Origin: Paenibacillus caui | GTDB taxonomy: Bacteria > Bacillota > Bacilli > Paenibacillales > Paenibacillaceae | Direction: 5' to 3' | DNA length: 64,000 nt | NCBI RefSeq assembly: GCF_019904135.1 | Contig: NZ_JAIOGQ010000015.1 | Span: 46,166-110,165, forward strand | Shown here: positions 35,642-43,021 of the stretch, in pieces | How positions within the stretch are numbered: position 1 is the stretch's first letter | Layout of the letters: each line of letters opens with the position of its first letter | Position numbers and translations under genes: made by a program | Notes under the pieces: generated by a model | What the model saw: the letters and a program-made list of their open reading frames with translations, nothing else | What the model was told of the DNA's origin: nothing | The model's database searches: none

Positions 35642-37102
35642 TTAAGGCAGCAGCGTCTGAAATTCCGCCTCCGGATAATTGGCATTAGGTCCGCCGATCA
35701 GCGTGCCTGCGTCGCCCTTTAAATATTTGGTGAAAAAATCCAAAACGTATTGGTTTGCAATGTATGCCCCTCTGTGTCCCTCTATATTCCCGGTCATTCC
35801 CATATACTTAAACAAAGGTGAATAGAATTGAAAATCCGTAAAATTATAATGGGCGGTTCCTTTAATATGAATGCTTTTGCCTCCGTGTTCAATAACGCTG
35901 CGGATAGTCTCCATCTCCTTGGTTATCCGTCCTCTATGCTCATCAGGAATCATATTGTCATGATAGGCTTTAATCATCTTCTCAGAATCATCGGATTGCA
36001 AGAACATAAACGGCTTGCTCAATTGATCACGATTGTCCAAATCAAACAATGTCCCGTCCATATTAATTCCGGCTTTGATCTTGTCCATCAAATAGGCTGC
36101 GTTATATGCAGTTGCCCCGCCAAAAGAATGGCCCATAATTCCTACATTGTTCAAATCTATCTTACCTGTAAAATCACTCTCAATCCGTCCTGAATTTATT
36201 AATTCTAATTGGTTGATTACAAATTCCACATCCTTTGTCCATATCTCTCCGATGATTGGAACCTTATCATAGAAATCATCAGCAGAAAATTCCGTTTTGA
36301 ACCCTGTTATACGGCCATCCGGAAATGCCGTTGCCGCCGTACTGTAAGTATGGTCGATAGCAGCTACGATAAAACCATGGCTTGCCAGATTTTCGGCTTG
36401 CGAAGCATGCAGAACTCTGCTGGTTCCCATTCCATGGTTTATAATAACCAAGGGATACGGTTTGGCAGAAGGCAAGATGGCTGCATTCGGAAATGAATTG
36501 CTGCGTGAGTACTTCCAGTAATCCAACGCGAACGCAGGAAGACGCATCCCATCGGCAAAAGCAGCGATATAACGGTGAAAGATTTTCGGATCCTGCGGGA
36601 ACAGGAACTCTGTCTTGCCATCCATCTTTTCCGCCGGATACCATACTTGAACTGCCAACTCCCGCTTATCTTCCGGATCGGCTGTAAGGGTCTCCTCACG
36701 GTTTTTATCTATCCAATCGAAGGTGACTGTTCCAACCGTGTCTGCTCCGTCCGGCTTTGGCAAATTAAATACCGGCAAGCTTATAGCCAGAAAGGTAGAG
36801 ATCATAAGCAGGACACTCAGCAAAACGCAGTTTATGTATTTGAGAAAACGACCTTTTTTAACTGTTCGAACCGGTCTGAGTATTCTATACAGAATGTTTG
36901 CGAATAAGATCAGAGTTACAACATAAAGTGGAACCAGCTGCCAACGGTAGCCCTCCAGAAACAGTTGTAAAGCCGAGACTGCTGCCAATCCGGCGCCAAG
37001 CAGCAGTCTTGTTACATTTTTCTGGGAGAATGGTTTGCATAACACAAAATACAACACAACCAAAAAATCAAAAGCTGTCAGGGTTATTTCAAACACACGC
37101 AT
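35642..37102 (-). CDS. Membrane-anchored alpha/beta hydrolase (PAF acetylhydrolase II-like)
   Basis: This 486-residue protein has three or four membrane segments (residues 8-115) and a hydrolase domain. The nucleophile elbow is GHSFGGATAYN; an oxyanion stretch VIINHGMGTSR and a likely catalytic His in KGTAHYNFTDF are visible. The domain resembles platelet-activating-factor acetylhydrolase/dienelactone-hydrolase-type lipases, so an ester or lipid substrate at the outer membrane face is plausible. GAGGAGA precedes the ATG. It is a single gene. Confidence 0.8.
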   Translation of the reverse strand: MRVFEITLTAFDFLVVLYFVLCKPFSQKNVTRLLLGAGLAAVSALQLFLEGYRWQLVPLYVVTLILFANILYRILRPVRTVKKGRFLKYINCVLLSVLLMISTFLAISLPVFNLPKPDGADTVGTVTFDWIDKNREETLTADPEDKRELAVQVWYPAEKMDGKTEFLFPQDPKIFHRYIAAFADGMRLPAFALDYWKYSRSNSFPNAAILPSAKPYPLVIINHGMGTSRVLHASQAENLASHGFIVAAIDHTYSTAATAFPDGRITGFKTEFSADDFYDKVPIIGEIWTKDVEFVINQLELINSGRIESDFTGKIDLNNVGIMGHSFGGATAYNAAYLMDKIKAGINMDGTLFDLDNRDQLSKPFMFLQSDDSEKMIKAYHDNMIPDEHRGRITKEMETIRSVIEHGGKSIHIKGTAHYNFTDFQFYSPLFKYMGMTGNIEGHRGAYIANQYVLDFFTKYLKGDAGTLIGGPNANYPEAEFQTLLP

Positions 37103-37275
37103 AGATAAATCTCCTCAATTCTTCATATTTGCTATCATCATATCGTATCAAGTTTAATTCTATGGGGGATAAAGTTTAAATTTGGTTAAAACTTGTCGAA
37201 GGCGAATCAAAATACTAGGAGAATCGATGCTGGTCGTTGAACCTGTGACCAAGAACGCAATCTTTTGCAAGTTTA

Positions 37276-37287
37276 GGACATATGTCC
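37276..37287 (+). promoter_or_regulatory. Palindrome (GGACATATGTCC) at activator position before ydcZ pair
   Basis: The perfect 12-bp palindrome lies upstream of the first YdcZ-type gene. With a possible -10 TTTAAT at 37312-37317 its centre falls at about -42.5, the spacing of class II Crp/Fnr activators. The Crp/Fnr-family gene inside this operon is the obvious candidate regulator. Confidence 0.5.
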
Positions 37288-37351
37288 TTCCCCAATGATC
37301 CGGATATAGCATTTAATTAGGGACAGATCTAAACTTGAGGAGAGAGAAGAA

Positions 37352-37777
37352 ATGCGGGGGAGTTTATTTGCGTTCTTTGGCGGGGCATTTATTACCTTAC
37401 AGGGAGTGGCCAATGCCCGGATCAGTCAGGACATTGGCACTTGGCAGGCGGCGATGATTACGCAGTTTACCGGATTCATAACGGCCCTTATGATCCTGCT
37501 GTTCGTCCGGGACGGAGAATGGCAACAGTTTAAGCAAGTGAAGCCTTTATATTTGATTGGGGGAGCCTTCGGGGCGGTCATTGTTTTCAGCAATGTCACG
37601 GCTATTCATCAGATCGGTGTTACCTATACGATTTCTGCTCTGCTGATAGCCCAGCTTTGCCTGACCTTTGTCATAGATATAAACGGTTGGTTCGGCGTGG
37701 TGAAGCAGAAGATGAGGCTGCCGCAGTTTGTCGGCATCGGGATGATGATTGCAGGCGTGATGATCCTCAGGTTTTGA
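37352..37777 (+). CDS. YdcZ-type DMT family transporter, first copy
   Basis: This 141-residue protein with four or five membrane segments belongs to the DMT/YdcZ (DUF606) family; it begins RGSLFAFFGGAFITLQGVANARIS. Family members often occur as two half-size proteins that pair, and a second YdcZ gene lies 0.8 kb downstream with a Crp/Fnr regulator between. The substrate is unknown. GAGGAGAG precedes the ATG. Confidence 0.8.
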   Translation: MRGSLFAFFGGAFITLQGVANARISQDIGTWQAAMITQFTGFITALMILLFVRDGEWQQFKQVKPLYLIGGAFGAVIVFSNVTAIHQIGVTYTISALLIAQLCLTFVIDINGWFGVVKQKMRLPQFVGIGMMIAGVMILRF

Positions 37778-37832
37778 CAGGTTGAATGTTCATGAAAGAA
37801 GGCAGGGAAAAGGCTGGGGGTGAGAACGAGCA

Positions 37833-38531
37833 ATGAAAGAAATTCACGATCGGGAGCTGCTTAAATCTTATTTGCATGCTCATCAAATCGAATCTATATT
37901 TAATGAGCCGTTAATCCCGTATTTGTCCCTGTACAGCTATGATCAAGGGGAGCTTATTTGCTCCCAAGGAGAACCTTCACAAGCCCTGTACTTGCTTGTA
38001 AAGGGAAAGATTAAAATCTATACCACCTCGGCAGAAGGGAAGACGCTAATCCTCTCTTTTAAGACACCGCTTGAGGTTATCGGGGATATTGAATATATAC
38101 AGGGCATTGACTTTATCAATACGGTCCAGGCGGTATCGTCAGTCTGTATGATCGGTGTTCATCATCGCTGGTTGAAAAAATACGGCAAAGATTATTCGCC
38201 GTTCCTGCAATTTTTACTGGAAATTATCACGCAAAAATTTCATATCAAATCCAACCACTTGAGCTTTAATTTGATGCATCCGGTGGAAGTGCGGCTTGCG
38301 AGTTATTTGCTGTCTGTCTCTTTTGACGAATCCGATTCGCTATTTCAAGGGCAACTCAGCACATTCAGCTTAATGGATACAGCAAACTTGATTGGAACCA
38401 GCTATAGGCATCTGAATCGGGTCATCCAAAAGTTCTGCGCAGAGGGGCTGATCGAGCGTAACCAAGGGTTCATCCTGGTGAAGGACAGGGAAGGATTAAG
38501 TGAACTCGCCGGTCATAATATTTATGAATAG
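37833..38531 (+). CDS. Crp/Fnr family transcriptional regulator (YeiL-like)
   Basis: This 232-residue regulator has a cNMP-binding-like beta-roll (about residues 25-130, LICSQGEPSQALYLLVKGKIKIY) and a C-terminal helix-turn-helix MDTANLIGTSYRHLNRVIQKFCAEGLI. No N-terminal cysteine cluster for an Fnr-type Fe-S cluster is seen; overall it resembles E. coli YeiL. The recognition helix differs from the canonical Crp one, consistent with a non-Crp site such as GGACATATGTCC. Its position between two YdcZ transporters implies that it controls them. Confidence 0.85.
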   Translation: MKEIHDRELLKSYLHAHQIESIFNEPLIPYLSLYSYDQGELICSQGEPSQALYLLVKGKIKIYTTSAEGKTLILSFKTPLEVIGDIEYIQGIDFINTVQAVSSVCMIGVHHRWLKKYGKDYSPFLQFLLEIITQKFHIKSNHLSFNLMHPVEVRLASYLLSVSFDESDSLFQGQLSTFSLMDTANLIGTSYRHLNRVIQKFCAEGLIERNQGFILVKDREGLSELAGHNIYE

Positions 38532-38565
38532 AAGATCATGTCAACAATGGGAGGAGCCTAAAGTC

Positions 38566-39036
38566 ATGATTCCAGGATTATTAATGGCGATTGCTGCAGG
38601 ATCGCTGGTCGGTCTGCAAAATATTTTTAACAGTAAAGTGAATGAACGGGCGGGGTCTTGGGCAACAACGGCATTAGTGCTGGGAATGGGATTCGCGGCT
38701 TCGCTCACGATCGGGTTCATTCTTGAAGGGAAACGTATTTTTACCTTGCAAAATATGCAGCCGTGGTATTGGATCAGCGGTATGATCGGGGTAGGAGTGG
38801 TCATTTGTCTGGTGCAGGGAGTAAAGCGGCTCGGCCCAACGTATGCCATCTTGATCGTCCTGACATCACAGCTCGTATTGGCTTTATTATTTGATTCACT
38901 AGGCCTGCTCGGACTGGACAAAGTCCCTTTTACTTTCAATAAGCTGCTGGGTGTGCTGGCGATCGTCGGAGGTGTTATTGTCTTTAAAATAGGCGGTGGA
39001 CGCAAGTTCCAGAAATCCGTTGTTCAGCGAAAATGA
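38566..39036 (+). CDS. YdcZ-type DMT family transporter, second copy
   Basis: This 156-residue membrane protein (about five segments) is a second DUF606 protein: IPGLLMAIAAGSLVGLQNIFNSKVNERAGSW, GPTYAILIVLTSQLVLALLFD. The ATG at 38566 is chosen because GGGAGGAG lies ten bases upstream; the frame extends upstream only into the Crp/Fnr gene. It probably forms a heteromer with the first copy. Confidence 0.82.
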   Translation: MIPGLLMAIAAGSLVGLQNIFNSKVNERAGSWATTALVLGMGFAASLTIGFILEGKRIFTLQNMQPWYWISGMIGVGVVICLVQGVKRLGPTYAILIVLTSQLVLALLFDSLGLLGLDKVPFTFNKLLGVLAIVGGVIVFKIGGGRKFQKSVVQRK

Positions 39037-39061
39037 AGAAAATGAAGGAGAATAACCCGGA

Positions 39062-39463
39062 ATGATAACAAAAATTGATAAGATTGCATGGATACATGTT
39101 GTAAAAGGTCAGATTTTATGCGCCCGTTCCAAAGGCAAAGAGATCTGTTATTTACCTGGAGGAAAAAGGGAACCCGGTGAAACAGATACCGATACGCTGC
39201 TGCGGGAAATAGAGGAGGAATTATCCGTTCGAATCAAGCCTGAAACGATCTCGCATTTTGGAACGTTTGAAGCCGAGGCCCATGATAAGCCGGAAGGTGT
39301 TCTCGTCAAAATGAGTTGTTATTTTGCGGATTTCGAAGGGGAGCTCAGTCCTGCTTCCGAAATCGAGGAATTGGTTTGGTTAACCTATCAGGACCGGGAT
39401 CGTGTGTCTTCTGTCAGCCAAATGATTTTTGAACAACTACACGAGATGAAGCGGCTTTCATAA
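39062..39463 (+). CDS. Nudix hydrolase
   Basis: This 133-residue protein has the Nudix box GGKREPGETDTDTLLREIEEEL (about residues 36-57), which binds Mg2+ and cleaves nucleoside diphosphate-linked substrates. The spacing fits GX5EX7REUXEE. The substrate cannot be inferred. GAAGGAG precedes the ATG, and the gene follows the second YdcZ gene by 25 bases, so it may belong to the same operon. Confidence 0.85.
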   Translation: MITKIDKIAWIHVVKGQILCARSKGKEICYLPGGKREPGETDTDTLLREIEEELSVRIKPETISHFGTFEAEAHDKPEGVLVKMSCYFADFEGELSPASEIEELVWLTYQDRDRVSSVSQMIFEQLHEMKRLS

Positions 39464-39483
39464 GGATTCGGGAAGGAATAATG

Positions 39484-39545
39484 AGGCGGCTTATGAGCAA
39501 GCTGACGTACAATGATTCTTCTGACTGCTTGTTTGGCCGCCTTTT
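39484..39545. terminator. Candidate terminator between Nudix and DUF2935 genes
   Basis: Arms AGGCGGC and GCCGCCT with a 45-base interval containing a smaller pairing are followed by TTTTC. It lies between convergent genes. Confidence 0.45.
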
Positions 39546-39556
39546 CTGGAAGTTTT

Positions 39557-40372
39557 CTAATGACTGATTTGAACTCGTTTTCCCGGGTTCGTCAATGCGC
39601 CTTCAAACATATCTATAATTTCCAAAAACCGTTCCGCCTCACGGAAAACATGATCAGCCAGCAGAGGATGGATAATGCTCTTGATTTTACATTGTTCAAT
39701 TAATTGTTTGGCAGTTTGCTTGAAATCCCTAAGCGATTTCACCGACACTCTGTTTTGGTCGAGAAATTGGCTTAACAAGGGCTCAGTCTGGGATTGAGGG
39801 CGCATAGAATCTATATCCTTGGCCTGAAGCATCAATTGATCAAAATCGTGGCTGAATTCGCGGGCCATGTCAACCAATTTTCGTTCAGAGGGATCCAGCA
39901 GATGGCCGATAAATTTGGCATGATCCGCCATTATTCTCAGAAAAAATACGTTCTCATCGATAATGGCATCGTAAAGCGGTTCAAGTCTCCCTTGATTTAA
40001 TTCTTCCAGGCGGTTTCTAAAATAATTGGCCTCTCTGCTCACGTGGTCTACGAGCAATGGAAAATTCGTCTGCCCGGGAAGTTGACAGGTTAGAATTAAG
40101 CCTAATATTTTTCTTTTAAATGCCCAAATATGGGATACAGCGGTATGAACCTCAACGTTGAACCGTCGAATAAGCGCGGGGTCAACATCAGGCTGGAAAG
40201 AGTGGGACTTTTGTTCGATGGCTTCAAATATTTTAAAAAAATGGTTTGCTTCAGCAATAAGCTGAGTATCCTCACAACGAAATCCTAATCTTAGGAAAAG
40301 CGAATGTTCTTTCATGATGCGGGACCAAAACTGTACTTCATAAAGCGAACGGGCAACGAATGCATCAGACAT
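39557..40372 (-). CDS. DUF2935 four-helix protein
   Basis: This 271-residue protein belongs to the DUF2935 family: two similar four-helix bundles rich in His and Glu spaced as in ferritin- or hemerythrin-like metal sites (EHSLFLRLG, HTAVSHIW, EANYFRNRLEEL, NVFFLRIMADHAKFIGHLLDPSE, DHVFREAERFLEI). Family members are linked to spores or stress in Bacillales but have no firm function. The start is the ATG at 40372, nine bases after GGAGG; a TTG at 40390 overlaps that signal. Confidence 0.82.
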   Translation of the reverse strand: MSDAFVARSLYEVQFWSRIMKEHSLFLRLGFRCEDTQLIAEANHFFKIFEAIEQKSHSFQPDVDPALIRRFNVEVHTAVSHIWAFKRKILGLILTCQLPGQTNFPLLVDHVSREANYFRNRLEELNQGRLEPLYDAIIDENVFFLRIMADHAKFIGHLLDPSERKLVDMAREFSHDFDQLMLQAKDIDSMRPQSQTEPLLSQFLDQNRVSVKSLRDFKQTAKQLIEQCKIKSIIHPLLADHVFREAERFLEIIDMFEGALTNPGKRVQISH

Positions 40373-40492
40373 ACATTCAGACCTCCACAAGGAATTTTAG
40401 AATCATGTATATGCCGTTTTATTGACTGATAGACTCACAATTTTTTACATGAGCCCGGAAAGGCCTGCATCCCTCATCTCTAAACTCCCCGA

Positions 40493-41551
40493 ATGCTCTT
40501 TTTGATTTCCGGCGCTGCGGCCGCAGAGGAAGTCGTTGTTCCGGTGTCGACATTGAAGCCTGCCGTTCCGATGACCAAGCCGGTTCTGACACCAACAGGC
40601 GGGAAGCTGATCCTTAGCGATTCGCCCGAATCCCCGAAGACGGAAGGCGCCTATTACAGGGATAATGTGAGCGGGCAGTTCCGGGTGTTCTGGCATCATC
40701 AAAATATGACCGGTTCCCCGCTAAACATTTCGGTTGCTGTAACCAATACTTCCGATCAGAGCGTCATGTTGTTCACCGAAGGACAAGGGGTGGGAGTCGA
40801 TTATTACCCGGACGTCGCGGGACAGGCTGCCCTTGACGATTATATGAAGACACACGCCAGCCAAAAATTAGCCGCCACGCTTAAGCCCGGCGAAACGTAC
40901 GAACTGAGCGCCGAGACGCCTGATACATATACCGCCAGCGGTATTGTTCAGCTGCATGCGGTTAATCAGCGCGGCAATACGGACGCCTCCGTGACCGTTA
41001 CCACGCTTGGCTACGTACACCCGCCCGAGCATCCGGAGCAAGTGCCGATCCTGCCAGGGGATGTCCACGTCAGGGGGACGTTTCCGCATTTTGACCGGAC
41101 GGGAACGCTAACCTACAACACATCGGCCGGCAATTCTCTCATTCGAATTTCATCTGCTCCTTCCGGGAAATGGAGCGACAGCATGCCTGGCGAATACGAG
41201 AACGGGTACAATGCCGTTGACGGGACGACTGTTGTAAACAGCGGCAACTACGGCGTGATGTACAACCTGTCGGTGGAAGTCAATAACGAGAGCGATGCCC
41301 AAAAGCTCATATCCGTCTACAACAGTCCGTCCGGAGGTGCAGGACATTATGTAATCGGCTGGGGCGGCGATATTTTGCAATCCGGTTTCCTGAATTACAC
41401 GCAGGCATGGAAATTCACCGAATTCAAAGTCAACAAGAAAGGAAAAACGGTTGTGGCCAACCTCAGCCTGACCGGCGGAGCGGCGGGACCACAGACTCTA
41501 TTTTTCACCAACAATGACTTTTTAGGCGGGGAAGCAGGCGGCCAGCATTAA
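40493..41551 (+). pseudogene. Secreted beta-rich protein, probably 5'-truncated
   Basis: The frame encodes 352 residues starting LFLISGAAAAEE, which looks like only the last half of a signal peptide; an in-frame stop lies four codons upstream and no ribosome binding site is seen. The rest is a beta-rich extracellular region with many Thr, Gly and Asn residues and stretches like GQFRVFWHHQNMTGSPLNISVAVTN and NSGNYGVMYNLSVEVNN. I do not recognise the family; similar regions occur in Paenibacillus copper-amine-oxidase-N/stalk-domain surface proteins. Loss of the 5' end is the simplest reading; an unusual translation start is the alternative. Confidence 0.5.
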
Positions 41552-41649
41552 TACGCTCTTTTGCAGCTAGCTTGATCGGCTGAGGGCGTTTTACCGGGGA
41601 GGGCGCATGACCGGGCTCTCCTTCTTTTAGTTTGATCACTGAAGGAATT

Positions 41650-41700
41650 AAACCGTTTGCACGTGCTCATATGACCAAGATGCACGCGAACGGTTTTTTT
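41650..41700 (+). terminator. Intrinsic terminator before moaA
   Basis: A long stem (AACCGTTTGC.CGTGC pairing with GCACG.GAACGGTT) is followed by T7. It ends the truncated secreted-protein gene. Confidence 0.85.
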
Positions 41701-41717
41701 GTGCATTTCGAAAAGTC

Positions 41718-41748
41718 TTGGAAAAAGTGTGACATTTCGTACTATAAT
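41718..41748 (+). promoter_or_regulatory. Promoter of moaA with very short leader
   Basis: TTGGAA (41718-41723) and a perfect TATAAT (41743-41748) are spaced by 19 bases. The predicted transcript starts near 41755, only about a dozen bases before the TTG at 41767, leaving just the GGGGTGAG ribosome binding site as leader. Confidence 0.55.
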
Positions 41749-41766
41749 GGGACCGGGGTGAGCATA

Positions 41767-42777
41767 TTGGAACATCAACTTGAAGATAAATGGAATCGTC
41801 CCTTGCGCGACTTGCGGATATCCGTTACCGATCGGTGCAATTTCCGGTGCCGTTATTGTATGCCGGCTGAAATATTTGGCCCGGATTATGAGTTTTTGCC
41901 GAAAGACCATATATTGACCTATGAGGAATTGACTCGTTTGACCCGGATTTTTGTGTCCTTGGGTGTCAAAAAAATACGGGTTACCGGCGGAGAGCCCCTG
42001 CTGAGAAAGGATCTTCCATCCTTCATTCACTTGTTGAATCGAATTGAGGGCGTTGAAGACATTGCCATGACCACAAACGGCGTGCTGCTGCCCAAATATG
42101 CAGCAGAACTACGGGCTGCTGGCTTGAAACGGGTCACAGTAAGTCTGGATTCACTAAATGATCAGCAGTTCCGTTTGATGAACGGGGGAAGAAGCGGCGT
42201 TCAAGCTGTTTTGGATGGAATTGAAGCTGCGGCACTTGCTGGATTGCATGTGAAGATAAACATGGTTGTCCAAAAAGGGGTCAACGATTCGGATATTTTA
42301 CCCATGGCGGACTATTTTCGGGAGAAGAAGCAGATCCTCCGTTTTATCGAATTCATGGATGTCGGCAATACGAATGGCTGGAAGTGGGATCAGGTGGTGC
42401 CCAAACAGCAAATCCTGTCCCTCATTCAGGAAAAGGTGCCGCTGGAACCCATAGACGCCCATTATGCGGGCGAGGTGGCTTCTCGCTATCGTTACAAGGG
42501 AAGCGACGAGGAGATCGGAATCATCTCATCGGTCAGCGATCCGTTTTGTGGGGCTTGCTCGCGTGCCCGGATTTCAGCCGAAGGGAAGCTGTACACCTGT
42601 TTGTTCGCTTCCAAAGGTCATGACTTGCGTGCGCTGCTTCGGTCGGACCAAACGGATAGCGAAATCGAAACGTTTATCGAAAGCGTATGGAAAGCCAGGA
42701 CAGATCGTTATTCAGAAGAAAGAATGCTTCACTCGCAATCATCGCCAAAAATAGAAATGTCTCATATCGGCGGATGA
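41767..42777 (+). CDS. moaA: GTP 3',8-cyclase (molybdenum cofactor biosynthesis)
   Basis: MoaA is a radical SAM enzyme that turns GTP into 3',8-cyclo-GTP, the first step of molybdopterin synthesis. The 336-residue protein has the SAM cluster C24-C28-C31 (CNFRCRYC), the C-terminal cluster C261-C264-C278 and the essential terminal Gly-Gly. The TTG at 41767 is chosen because GGGGTGAG fits as its ribosome binding site; a GTG at 41758 is the alternative. It lies directly before the formate dehydrogenase operon, which needs the cofactor. Confidence 0.93.
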   Translation: MEHQLEDKWNRPLRDLRISVTDRCNFRCRYCMPAEIFGPDYEFLPKDHILTYEELTRLTRIFVSLGVKKIRVTGGEPLLRKDLPSFIHLLNRIEGVEDIAMTTNGVLLPKYAAELRAAGLKRVTVSLDSLNDQQFRLMNGGRSGVQAVLDGIEAAALAGLHVKINMVVQKGVNDSDILPMADYFREKKQILRFIEFMDVGNTNGWKWDQVVPKQQILSLIQEKVPLEPIDAHYAGEVASRYRYKGSDEEIGIISSVSDPFCGACSRARISAEGKLYTCLFASKGHDLRALLRSDQTDSEIETFIESVWKARTDRYSEERMLHSQSSPKIEMSHIGG

Positions 42778-42781
42778 TATT

Positions 42782-42928
42782 TTGACACAAATTATTTTTC
42801 ATATGCTATACTAGTTATGAAAAAAATCATTGATCACGTTGTAACGGAAAGTTGCTGCTTGATCCTGATTTTCTTGTCCACGGATGGCGGGAAGGATAAC
42901 GGGTATTGTGAATCAATGCCTCGTCATT
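42782..42928 (+). promoter_or_regulatory. Promoter and structured leader of the formate dehydrogenase operon
   Basis: TTGACA (42782-42787) and TATACT (42807-42812, 19-base spacer) predict a transcript starting near 42819. The leader then contains a closing stem CATTGATCAC (42828-42837) pairing with GTGAATCAATG (42908-42918, one bulge), enclosing about 70 bases with two TAACGG repeats. A strong terminator follows before the coding start. This promoter-aptamer-terminator order is riboswitch-like; I do not recognise a known class. Confidence 0.5.
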
Positions 42929-42990
42929 AACCCACCAAAAAAATGGTTTGTGTACTCGGTACACAAGTTGTTTTTTTGGTGGGTTTTTAT
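42929..42990 (+). terminator. Strong terminator/attenuator upstream of fdhF
   Basis: A perfect 15-bp stem (AACCCACCAAAAAAA with its complement) is capped by a perfect 8-bp stem TTGTGTAC/GTACACAA with a 3-base loop and followed by TTTTT. It lies 32 bases before the fdhF start and downstream of the operon's own promoter, so it can act as an attenuator as well as ending moaA. Confidence 0.8.
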
Positions 42991-43021
42991 TTGTTTTATT
43001 TGCACAGGGAGAGGATCTAAA

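Noticed and set aside
42884..43021. Upstream extension of the fdhF frame by 46 codons
   Set aside because: It runs through the strong terminator hairpin, is not present in family members, and the GTG at 43022 has a good ribosome binding site.
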